A DNA stretch of 64,000 nucleotides, from assembly GCA_900465675.1 (NCBI GenBank), contig UBJR01000013.1, positions 324,011 to 388,010 on the forward strand, given 5' to 3'. The stretch comes from Hyphomicrobiales bacterium (lineage in GTDB: Bacteria > Pseudomonadota > Alphaproteobacteria > Rhizobiales > Rhizobiaceae). Position 1 is the first letter of the stretch. The number at the start of each line of letters is the position of its first letter. A program made the translations under genes and the position numbers. The notes under the pieces were generated by a model. It saw only the letters and a program-made list of their open reading frames with translations. It was not told the DNA's origin and made no database searches. Below, in pieces: positions 16,695-23,954 of this stretch.

Positions 16695-17410
16695 AGGCTG
16701 GGACCCGAAGACGGCTCGATCCTCGACAGTTCCCTGACGAACAGCCGCAGCGTGCGGATGTCTGTCTGCTCGAAGGACATCTCCTCCTCGCCGTCGAGAT
16801 ATGCAGTCGCCGATCCTCCCCCGCCCGGCATGCAGATCAGGACATTGCGGCCGGACGGGTCGACGAAGGCAATGCTCTCCAACGTTTCGTCGTCTTCGGG
16901 GATGTCCTGCAGGATCTCTGCATCCGGGAAACCGCGGGCGACGATCACGTATGCGTTCGCGAAGGCGTGGCTCGACACGCATCCGGGAGTTCTTCCATTC
17001 GTCGCCATGAGATCGTGCGCGGCAATAAAGTCGGCAATCCCTTCGAACAGTTCCTTGCCAGGACGACGTATGTTGTATCCTCGGCTTCGCTCCTCCATCC
17101 AGTGCTCGAAACCGCTGTCGCCGAGAGGCCTGCAGAAATAGCTTGCCACAGAGAAGTGAGCGTCGTCCCACGACGCCTGACGGACCGGCTTTTCTTCGCC
17201 CCAGGGATCGGGTCGGTAGTCACCCTTGTCCTCGAAACAGATCGTCACCGGGGAAAAATGCGTCTCGCCCGGACGGGGAAGGAAGCGCACGTCCACCTCT
17301 CGTGCGAAAATCCCGATACGTTCCACGACGCTGAGCTCGAGCCCCATCTCCGCGAGCAGCGGCCCGAGGTGCTCCTGCAGTTCAGCAATTCTTTCCGCGT
17401 AAATGAACAT
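16691..17410 (-). CDS. Hypothetical 239-residue protein convergent with the methyltransferase
   Basis: Starts MFIYAERIAELQEHLGPLLA, continues with LSVVERIGIFAREVDVRFLP, and ends in an acidic tail. Its 3' end overlaps the methyltransferase 3' end by 4 bp. No family recognised and no nuclease motif seen. Its position beside an apparently lone methyltransferase makes it the nearest candidate for a partner, but convergent orientation argues against a simple operon. Confidence 0.6.
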   Translation of the reverse strand: MFIYAERIAELQEHLGPLLAEMGLELSVVERIGIFAREVDVRFLPRPGETHFSPVTICFEDKGDYRPDPWGEEKPVRQASWDDAHFSVASYFCRPLGDSGFEHWMEERSRGYNIRRPGKELFEGIADFIAAHDLMATNGRTPGCVSSHAFANAYVIVARGFPDAEILQDIPEDDETLESIAFVDPSGRNVLICMPGGGGSATAYLDGEEEMSFEQTDIRTLRLFVRELSRIEPSSGPSL

Positions 17411-17555
17411 GTGAATCCCTTTCCGTAACGATCACAGAAAGGATTCGGGGTGCCGCTGCAAGCAACAACGGAATCTGATTTAGAATAGTTGACAATCACA
17501 ACGCTACGAAGCGAGTATATTGTTGACAAACTCGCGCGTCCGCAGGCGCAACCCC

Positions 17556-17571
17556 GCGCGCGATCGCGCGC
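17556..17571. repeat. Perfect 16-bp palindrome
   Basis: GCGCGCGATCGCGCGC is its own reverse complement. It lies between the divergent 17410 gene and the transposition operon, 27 bp after the second GTTGACAA. It could be a dimeric operator or simply CG-rich sequence. Confidence 0.6.
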
Positions 17572-17629
17572 ATATATTCGAGCGATGGCCGGTGGTGGCG
17601 TCAATACATCAGGATTTAAATAAATTTGT

Positions 17630-17649
17630 GGACAGTTCGCGGCAATATG
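17630..17649 (+). repeat. Element paired with 25932-25952 (left copy)
   Basis: GGACAGTT, 6 bp, AATATG. The same two blocks recur in the same orientation at 25932-25952 with a 7-bp spacer, so the copies flank the transposition genes. Direct orientation is not what terminal inverted repeats would show, so the role is uncertain. Confidence 0.4.
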
Positions 17650-18039
17650 CTACCTGAATCATGTCGAAACCATTTCTATCCAGTCATGGAAGCCGTGATG
17701 TCCGCTCTTCGAATAGAGTCGCCCATAGCAGCCTGAGCCGCCGGCCCGCACCGGCGCGTTCGGTGCCTTCGTCCGCCGAGACCTCCTCGACATCGCAATC
17801 TCCTATTTTTGTTCCTTAAGAACGAGCCCGAAAATTCGCCCGGTCCGCATCCCTCGATCTTCTATACGGGTTGAGACGCAACGGAGAACGCATCGGCACG
17901 CCCCGAAAGGAACGAGACGGCTGAAGATGCGGCGCCCTCCGGCGGCATGACGATCAACCTCTAAGCCAGAGAAACCAGCAAGGATTCACCGCGTCACGAG
18001 CGCGGACGGCGAAGCCTTGCCTAGGAAAGGGACGTTCAA

Positions 18040-18213
18040 ATGGACTTCTACTACGACGAGACATACCCCCAGCGCGACATCGCCAAGCTGCTGGAACGCG
18101 GTCGCCGCTCGGACCGCGCCTGGCGCGAGGAGGACGAGTGGGACGACAACCTCACCGAGGAGGTGGCCGACATTGACCTCTGCGATCTGCTCTGGGACGG
18201 CTCCGAATACTAA
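18040..18213 (+). CDS. Small acidic protein at head of Tn7-like operon
   Basis: 57 residues with AGGAAAGGGACGTTCAA upstream. Very acidic with aromatic start: MDFYYDETYPQRDIAKLLER, and ending DLLWDGSEY. No family recognised. It is the first of nine co-oriented genes with similar strong ribosome-binding sites that lead into the transposition genes. High acidity and small size would fit a DNA mimic or protein partner, but that is only a guess. Confidence 0.6.
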   Translation: MDFYYDETYPQRDIAKLLERGRRSDRAWREEDEWDDNLTEEVADIDLCDLLWDGSEY

Positions 18214-18228
18214 GCTTCAGGAAGGAAC

Positions 18229-18666
18229 ATGACGATGAACCAGGTACTCAAGGCGAACGGCGCCACGCATACCAAATTCCCGCCTGACGCCGTCCGTCTC
18301 CGCATCGCAAACGCCTGCGTCCGCCTTGCACGCCGCAATGCGGAAGCGCGACAGGAGACGGTCGCCGCCCTCATGAAAAAGGCGGTCGACCTCTGCCTCG
18401 ACCAGCATCCGCGGCAGTCGGTCCGCCACAGCTACCGCCAGTTGGAATGGACCCTCCTGGATCAGGGCGTCACCCTCGACGCCCTGCCTTCGGAGAGCAC
18501 CTTCCGACGCCGCGTGAAAGCAGCATACGTCGAGCGTTTTGGCCTACCCCGCGGCAAGGTCCGCGCGGTCGCGCCGAAGGAACTGGAAGCACTCGTCATG
18601 AGGACCGTGCTCGCCACCTTCGAGATCATGCCGGACCGTACGCTCCGACTTCGCAGCAAGAGCTAG
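18229..18666 (+). CDS. Basic protein with helix-turn-helix-like C-terminus, Tn7-like operon
   Basis: 145 residues, ATG after AGGAAGGAAC. Arg/Lys-rich, with helical segments ARRNAEARQETVAALMKKAV and a stretch LDALPSESTFRRRVKAAYVE that resembles a recognition helix. No family recognised. Base composition and charge suggest DNA binding, perhaps at transposon ends or as operon regulator; this is inference. Confidence 0.6.
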   Translation: MTMNQVLKANGATHTKFPPDAVRLRIANACVRLARRNAEARQETVAALMKKAVDLCLDQHPRQSVRHSYRQLEWTLLDQGVTLDALPSESTFRRRVKAAYVERFGLPRGKVRAVAPKELEALVMRTVLATFEIMPDRTLRLRSKS

Positions 18667-18756
18667 CCCCACTGGGCTAGCGGTTCCACCAACCCTCTCC
18701 TTCGTGCGTCCGGCAACCACCGGCGACAGGAGAACTGCGCTCTTCGAAAGGAGCTC

Positions 18757-18996
18757 ATGATGAAGACCTACGCCAGTCGCCCCAAACCTGAAACGGCGAT
18801 CCGCAAGTACCGACCGCGCGGAACAGTACAGGTGCCGAAGCTGTCCAGCGGTCGGACCGAAGTGCTTTTGGCCAGGCTGGCCATGGTGCGCCTCGTCCAG
18901 GCCCGCGGTTTCTCGACGATCGCATCCAACGTGTCCGATCGCGTCATGCCGGTGGCAGCGAACCCTTCAAGCGCATCCGCTGAGCGGAACTGCTGA
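18757..18996 (+). CDS. Small basic protein, Tn7-like operon
   Basis: 79 residues with GAAAGGAGCTC upstream of ATG 18757; 18760 is an alternative. N-terminal half is basic (MMKTYASRPKPETAIRKYRP), the middle hydrophobic (EVLLARLAMVRLVQARGFST). No family recognised. It lies 90 bp after the previous gene and 34 bp before the next. Confidence 0.5.
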   Translation: MMKTYASRPKPETAIRKYRPRGTVQVPKLSSGRTEVLLARLAMVRLVQARGFSTIASNVSDRVMPVAANPSSASAERNC

Positions 18997-19030
18997 ACCC
19001 GTTCCAGAGAACACGCGAAAGGATCGCACT

Positions 19031-19309
19031 ATGGAAAATTCCAAGTCTGGCGTCGAACTTGCAGTCAAGAAGCTAATCGACTCCGCGCTGGAAGCCGCCA
19101 GCAAGGAAGCCCGAGCAAAAGACGTCGATTACTTCGACGCCGGGACCCTCGCCGAGCGCCTCAAGGCGTCCAATCAGTGGGACATGTTCCCGAAGAGCAT
19201 GCGTCGCGGCATGAAGAAGACCCACGTGATCTTCCACGTCGACCGCACCACTCGTGCTGTGATCGGCTTCCATTTCGACCCGCCGCCGGCCGGCCGAAGC
19301 TCCGGCTGA
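19031..19309 (+). CDS. Small protein, Tn7-like operon
   Basis: 92 residues, GAAAGGATCGCACT then ATG. Helical N-terminus (SGVELAVKKLIDSALEAASK) and a strand-rich C-terminus (THVIFHVDRTTRAVIGFHFD). No family recognised. Protein-like composition and a good ribosome-binding site support it being real. Confidence 0.6.
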   Translation: MENSKSGVELAVKKLIDSALEAASKEARAKDVDYFDAGTLAERLKASNQWDMFPKSMRRGMKKTHVIFHVDRTTRAVIGFHFDPPPAGRSSG

Positions 19310-19400
19310 GGCTGGGCGAACCACTCGACAAGCGACTGGCATGCAGGCCCGGCCGACCCCGGCCGGGCCCAGGTTCTCTGCGTCCTAACAGGAGGTTTTC

Positions 19401-20246
19401 ATGACACGCGTACGACAGATCATTCGTCTTCTGCAGGAGCTCGAGCGCGGCGTCGACAGCACGCTCGTTCCTATTCCGAAAGAGACCGTGTTCCTCAAGG
19501 CGTCGCACCCGGTCTCCGGCCGTGCGGTTCCGTTCCCCAGCATGGACGGCGACTACGACGACAGCGGTCTTCCCGACAATCCGATCCTGTGGAAGCCGAC
19601 CGAGGAGCCGACCCCGAGCCGCTGGTATCCAGCCCGCACCAAGGCCCATAGCCGCGGGACGGTGACGAGTTCGATCAGCCGGAGCGCGATCACGTTTGCC
19701 AGCAAGTACGAGATGCGTGCGGCCCGGATGTTTCTCGCCAACCGCAAGATCGTTCGAGTGAAGGACCAGCCGGCTCCGATGCCCTTCACTCGGAACGACG
19801 TGAAGCATCACCACACCACGGACTACCTGACCGACTTGGAAAGCGGCTCGCGGGTCTACGTGGCCGTACGACCGACGTGGCTGTTCGACAAGGACGACCT
19901 CGTCGACACGATCGACCGCATCAACCACGGCGCTCTCGCCAAAGTCGCCGACGAGGCCGTCATCCTTACGGAGCGCGAGCTTACCGAGGCTCGCGGCTGG
20001 AACGCGGGGAGCGTTCTGCATGCCCTGAGGCAGCCGGACGCGGACGACAACGCCCGGCTCCGCGCGTTCGCTAGCAGCTTCCGCGGCATCGTCTGCATCG
20101 ACGACTTCCGTCATGCGATCGAGTGCTCGGCTGCGATGTGGAACGCGGTTTTCTGCCTGATCTACGAAGGCGTTCTCAAGCCTGTGCGGCCGGACGTCAA
20201 GCTCGTGGACCACCCCTACGTCGCCGTCGACCCAAGCCTTTGCTGA
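19401..20246 (+). CDS. TnsA-like protein with apparently degraded nuclease site
   Basis: 281 residues, ATG after AACAGGAGGTTTTC. Residues about 95-160 fit the TnsA N-terminal (restriction-endonuclease fold) pattern: ITFASKYEMRAARMFLANRK with Glu104, the VKDQP turn (usual EEQP), HHTTDYLTDL with Asp141, then RVYVAVRP where active enzymes have E/Q-x-K. Here the last pair is Ala155 and Arg157. In Tn7, TnsA (Glu63, Asp114, Gln130, Lys132) cuts the 5' ends so the element moves by cut-and-paste. If this site is dead, the element may transpose by a replicative route while keeping the protein as a structural subunit. The assignment rests on pattern and on context next to tniABQ. Confidence 0.55.
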   Translation: MTRVRQIIRLLQELERGVDSTLVPIPKETVFLKASHPVSGRAVPFPSMDGDYDDSGLPDNPILWKPTEEPTPSRWYPARTKAHSRGTVTSSISRSAITFASKYEMRAARMFLANRKIVRVKDQPAPMPFTRNDVKHHHTTDYLTDLESGSRVYVAVRPTWLFDKDDLVDTIDRINHGALAKVADEAVILTERELTEARGWNAGSVLHALRQPDADDNARLRAFASSFRGIVCIDDFRHAIECSAAMWNAVFCLIYEGVLKPVRPDVKLVDHPYVAVDPSLC

Positions 20247-20258
20247 AAGGAGAAGACA

Positions 20259-20417
20259 ATGCACGTCCCGTACCAGGACAACGATCCCGTACCCGGCCCG
20301 CTTGCCTGGATCGAAGCTCCCGCGCCGATGACGTTGGAGCGCCTGACGCGGCTCCTGGCCGCGGAGGCAGCAGCCCGAGAAGAACCGGAGGAGCCGGCGC
20401 GCTCCTCCGAGGACTGA
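20259..20417 (+). CDS. 52-residue acidic protein between tnsA-like gene and tniA
   Basis: ATG 20259 follows AAAGGAGAAGACA and the frame closes at 20417. It reads MHVPYQDNDPVPGPLAWIEA, then a helical TLERLTRLLAAEAAAREEPE and an acidic end. No family recognised. Its spacing (12 bp from the upstream gene, 31 bp before tniA) and ribosome-binding site indicate that it is translated. Confidence 0.6.
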   Translation: MHVPYQDNDPVPGPLAWIEAPAPMTLERLTRLLAAEAAAREEPEEPARSSED

Positions 20418-20448
20418 AAATCCCTGTCGTGATTGAAAGGAAACAGCG

Positions 20449-22779
20449 ATGAACGAACTTGTAAATCAGCTTATCGGAACGCCTGTCCCGACCGCTCCCT
20501 CCGACGCCCGCTTCACCCGCATTCCCGAGGACTCTCTCGTCCTCGACCGCGGCATCCAGTTCAAGGCGATCCACTGCTCTCCGCAGGGCGTAGTCCTGCG
20601 CCGCATGGACGAGACGAACGCAAACGAGACCTGGACGCAGCAGCAGGTGCACGAGGCCCTCGTCCGGAAGACCAGCCCGATGCAGATCATTCCGCGCTTC
20701 TTCGCAGAATCGAATGCGAAGGCCCGCGTCTACGGCACCGACAACCTCTCCTGCCTGGCGCCCGACGACCAGGAGGTCGTCGTCCAGCGCGAGTTCTACG
20801 TCCGCTCCTTCCTCAACATGGAAGATCGGTCGCACGAAGCGTGCCGCCGGGCCCGCAAGGCTGGCCTCCCCGTTCCGATGAAGATCACCCGCTCCAGCGA
20901 ATCCATGCGTCCTGTCATCAAGACCATCGCGTTGGAATGGCGCGACATTCAGATGCGTCGCAGCACCACCAATCCGACGTACCGAAGCAAGGGCGCCGAC
21001 AAGATCGTTATTCCGGCGCCCTCGACGCTCAAGGATTGGATTCTTCTGATGGAGAAGAACGAGTTCAATCCGATCTGCCTTCAGAACAAGCACCGCTCCG
21101 AAAAGCCGGAGTACTTCACGGCGGACGAGCTGGTTCATCTGGACAAGGCCGTCAAGTCCGCGTGCTCGACGACCAAGCCGAACATCGCCGCGATCCACAA
21201 GATCATGGAAGGCGAGATCAAGCTGGAGAACGAGAAGCGCAAGGATGGAGAGAAGCTCCGCTGCCCCAACGTCGACACCTTGCGCAGCCGTTACAACGAC
21301 CTGCCTGCGGCGTACCGCGAGCTCGGCCGGGACGGCGAGGAGACGGCCAAGCGTGACTGGCAGCCGGTGCTGGGAGGCCGCGACGTCGTGCGCAATCTCG
21401 AGGAGGTCCAGTTCGACGACCACCTGACCGACATCCACGTCCTGCTGGCCAAGACCGGCATCTGGCAGACGCTGACGAAGGAAGAGCGCAAGCGCATCAA
21501 ACGAACCCGACTGTGGATCTCGGCGATGATCTGCGTCGCCAGCCGTTCGATCATCGCGCTTCACGTGAGCGCACAGGCGCCCTCCATGAAGTCTGCGACG
21601 ATGTCTCTGGAAATGGCGACGCGCGACAAGACCGCCCTTGCGAAGCGTCTGGGCTGCACGACGGCATGGGACCAAGGCGGGACGATCGAGATGATCGCTG
21701 TCGATTCCGCCGCCTATTTCGCCCATCGCCCGTTCCGGGTGATGGTAAACGACGCCGGCACGGATCTCTTCCTCCCTCGTGCAGGCGACGCACCGGCACG
21801 AGGGCATATCGAGCGCTGGTTCCACACGTTCGGCTCTTCGATGTTCAACTTCTTCGTGGGTCGCTCCTGGAGCTCGCCCGATGAAAAAGGGAACTACGAC
21901 TCCGAGGGTCAGGCGGCGCTGGTAGCGGAGCAGGCAGCGGAGTGCATGATCAAGTGGGTGGTCGACGGATATCACAATACGCCGCATTCGGAACTGAACT
22001 GGGCGACGCCACGCGACCGCTGGCTGCAGCTAAGCGCCAAGTTCGGCGTCGTCCCCGGCCCTACCGGGAGCCGACGCACTGAGCTGTTCGGCCCCCTGGT
22101 CGACCGCCATCTGAGCGTAAGGGGGCTTCGTAACGCGGGCCTCTATTACAACAGCCGGCAGCTTCAGCATGTCTTCCGCGAGAACAAGACCGACACCGTA
22201 ATGGCGCGGATCAACAACCACGATCTCGGTGGGATCGCGGTTTTGACGAAGGCGGGCTGGCTGGAGGTTCCGTGCGTTTACCCGGAACTGCGCGGCGTCA
22301 GCATCTGGCAGTGGCTCGCCGCGACGGAGAAGCTGCGGGTGTTCAACAAGCAGAACGCCAAAGCGTCGCGCAGCGTGATGCTTGAGACGTTTACCTGGCT
22401 CAAGGATCAGGCCGAGATGGTCCGTCTCGAAGCCGGCATCGTCTCGCCGGTCCTCACTGCCGAGGACTACGCGCGCTTCGAGAAGAAGATGGATTTCGTG
22501 TTCGAGCTCCATGACGAAAAGGTCGAGGGGCATGTTCCTCCGGAAGGGGAATGGCACCCGAGCACCGAGCTCTTCGAGGCCCTCGATATCCAGCCGGTCA
22601 TCTACGCGAAGTCCTTGAAAGAAGCGAAGGCGGAGGCAAAGGCGGCGAAGGAAGCCGCCGAAAGAGGCGGACGCCCCGATCTCGCAGGCGTGCAGCAGGC
22701 AGCGGAGACGGCGCAGGCACTAGCCCGCGAGGCGGAAGCCGGCGCGATCCAGACCATCAGCAACATCTTCGACGAGTAG
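20449..22779 (+). CDS. tniA: DDE transposase, TniA/TnsB family
   Basis: 776 residues, GAAAGGAAACAGCG then ATG. The RNase H-fold catalytic core runs from about 310 to 480: first Asp in LEEVQFDDHLTD (323/324), second Asp419 in MIAVDSAAYFA, and Glu455 in RGHIERWFHTFGS. A Mu-type C-terminal barrel follows (GLRNAGLYYNSRQLQHVF), then an Ala/Glu-rich tail that probably contacts the ATPase. TniA/TnsB binds transposon ends and joins 3' ends to target DNA. It is followed 8 bp later by the ATPase gene. Confidence 0.93.
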   Translation: MNELVNQLIGTPVPTAPSDARFTRIPEDSLVLDRGIQFKAIHCSPQGVVLRRMDETNANETWTQQQVHEALVRKTSPMQIIPRFFAESNAKARVYGTDNLSCLAPDDQEVVVQREFYVRSFLNMEDRSHEACRRARKAGLPVPMKITRSSESMRPVIKTIALEWRDIQMRRSTTNPTYRSKGADKIVIPAPSTLKDWILLMEKNEFNPICLQNKHRSEKPEYFTADELVHLDKAVKSACSTTKPNIAAIHKIMEGEIKLENEKRKDGEKLRCPNVDTLRSRYNDLPAAYRELGRDGEETAKRDWQPVLGGRDVVRNLEEVQFDDHLTDIHVLLAKTGIWQTLTKEERKRIKRTRLWISAMICVASRSIIALHVSAQAPSMKSATMSLEMATRDKTALAKRLGCTTAWDQGGTIEMIAVDSAAYFAHRPFRVMVNDAGTDLFLPRAGDAPARGHIERWFHTFGSSMFNFFVGRSWSSPDEKGNYDSEGQAALVAEQAAECMIKWVVDGYHNTPHSELNWATPRDRWLQLSAKFGVVPGPTGSRRTELFGPLVDRHLSVRGLRNAGLYYNSRQLQHVFRENKTDTVMARINNHDLGGIAVLTKAGWLEVPCVYPELRGVSIWQWLAATEKLRVFNKQNAKASRSVMLETFTWLKDQAEMVRLEAGIVSPVLTAEDYARFEKKMDFVFELHDEKVEGHVPPEGEWHPSTELFEALDIQPVIYAKSLKEAKAEAKAAKEAAERGGRPDLAGVQQAAETAQALAREAEAGAIQTISNIFDE

Positions 22780-22787
22780 GAGACGAC

Positions 22788-23954
22788 ATGTCGGAACACA
22801 CGATCCAATCCAAGCAAACTGGTCACAACGACGAGGTGAACATCATGACGACTGCAGCAGAAGTGTCCGAATTCGGGCAGACCAATGACGAAAAGCGAAG
22901 CCGCGCGGCGATCGACCGCGTACGCGGCCTGATGGATCCGCGCCTGCTTGCGGCGGCCGATCGGCTGGCGGCAGTCAACGGACGGTACGTCCCTATCACG
23001 CGCGACAAGCCGCTGCTGGGGCATCTGAAGGCCCTGGTTGCAAGCGTCACAGCGCCGCCTACCGGCAAGCCTGACAAGCGACGGATCTTGGCCGTGGTTG
23101 GCAAGTCAGGGGCCGGCAAGACGACGGCCCTTGCCGAGCACATCGCGCGCATTCCCGAAATGCAGGCCTACCGCGACGAAGACGGGATCTGGATTCACCC
23201 CACGATCTTCATCGAGGCGCCCTCGCCCTGCACGCCCCGCCTTCTGGCGATCGCGGGCTTGGAGGCGCTCGGGCACGCTCCGCCGGACCGCATCCGAGAA
23301 AACGAGGCGTGGCTGCTTTTCCGGCGCCTGCTCAAGGTGCACAAGGTGATGTTCGTCGTGATCGACGAGTGCCAGAACGCCATCGAGACCGCTTCCGTCA
23401 GACAGGCGACAGTGATCGGGGATGCATTCAAGCACCTCACCCAGATGAGCGACTGGCCTGTCCGCCTCATCCTGGCAGGCGTGCCGCCGCTTGCGAGCTT
23501 CCTCGCCCGCAAGCAGCTCTACAATCGACGTACGGTAATCCCGTTCGATTCGCTCGATACCGCAGGCAACCAAGGACTTCTTTCGGAAGTTCTGCGTATT
23601 GTCATCGAGGATCATGCCAACCTTGAGATGGCGGAAGGCCTGGACGATGAAGACTTTCGCTCCCGCCTGCTGCACGCCGTCGACGCCGAGTTCGGCTCAG
23701 GCCTTCAGATGATCCGCGCCGCGGTGGAGCGCGCCGTGCTCGCCGATCGTCGTTCCGTGACGAAGGACGATTTCAAGGCGGTGTACGCGTCGTTCTCCGG
23801 ATGCAAGCCCACCATGAACGTGTTCGACGCCCCGGACTGGGCCGAGCTGAACCCGGCTACCGCCCTTCTGAGAGCCGAGGACCGCGCGTGGGAGGAGGAG
23901 CGCAAGCGCACCAAGGGCAAGGAGGCAACCATCCGCTCGGTGAGGCCGCAATGA
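22788..23954 (+). CDS. tniB: AAA+ ATPase, TniB/TnsC family transposition regulator
   Basis: 388 residues from ATG 22788, overlapping a ribosome-binding site at the tniA stop. Walker A is AVVGKSGAGKTTAL (Lys111), Walker B VMFVVIDECQNA (Asp193, Glu194), followed by a sensor-like LILAGVPP. TniB/TnsC proteins form ATP-dependent filaments on target DNA and link the target selector to the transposase. Its stop overlaps the tniQ start (ATGA), so the two are translationally coupled. Confidence 0.92.
   Translation: MSEHTIQSKQTGHNDEVNIMTTAAEVSEFGQTNDEKRSRAAIDRVRGLMDPRLLAAADRLAAVNGRYVPITRDKPLLGHLKALVASVTAPPTGKPDKRRILAVVGKSGAGKTTALAEHIARIPEMQAYRDEDGIWIHPTIFIEAPSPCTPRLLAIAGLEALGHAPPDRIRENEAWLLFRRLLKVHKVMFVVIDECQNAIETASVRQATVIGDAFKHLTQMSDWPVRLILAGVPPLASFLARKQLYNRRTVIPFDSLDTAGNQGLLSEVLRIVIEDHANLEMAEGLDDEDFRSRLLHAVDAEFGSGLQMIRAAVERAVLADRRSVTKDDFKAVYASFSGCKPTMNVFDAPDWAELNPATALLRAEDRAWEEERKRTKGKEATIRSVRPQ

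Larger units (their letters stand above)
17411..18039. other. 629-bp non-coding region upstream of the Tn7-like operon
   Basis: No protein-like frame seen. It holds two copies of GTTGACAA (17488-17495 and 17522-17529, 34 bp apart), a perfect 16-bp palindrome at 17556-17571, and a GGACAGTT...AATATG element at 17630 that recurs beyond the far end of the operon. It should contain the promoter of the downstream operon and possibly one transposon end; the exact boundary cannot be fixed by eye. Confidence 0.5.

Noticed and set aside
17489..17521. TTGACA with a TATATT-like box as a sigma-70 promoter
   Set aside because: The spacing to the possible -10 box is about 19-21 bp, too long to call with confidence.
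20197..21987. 596-residue frame antisense to tniA
   Set aside because: It lies wholly opposite the transposase with its conserved DDE motifs and has Arg/Val/Asp-rich shadow composition.
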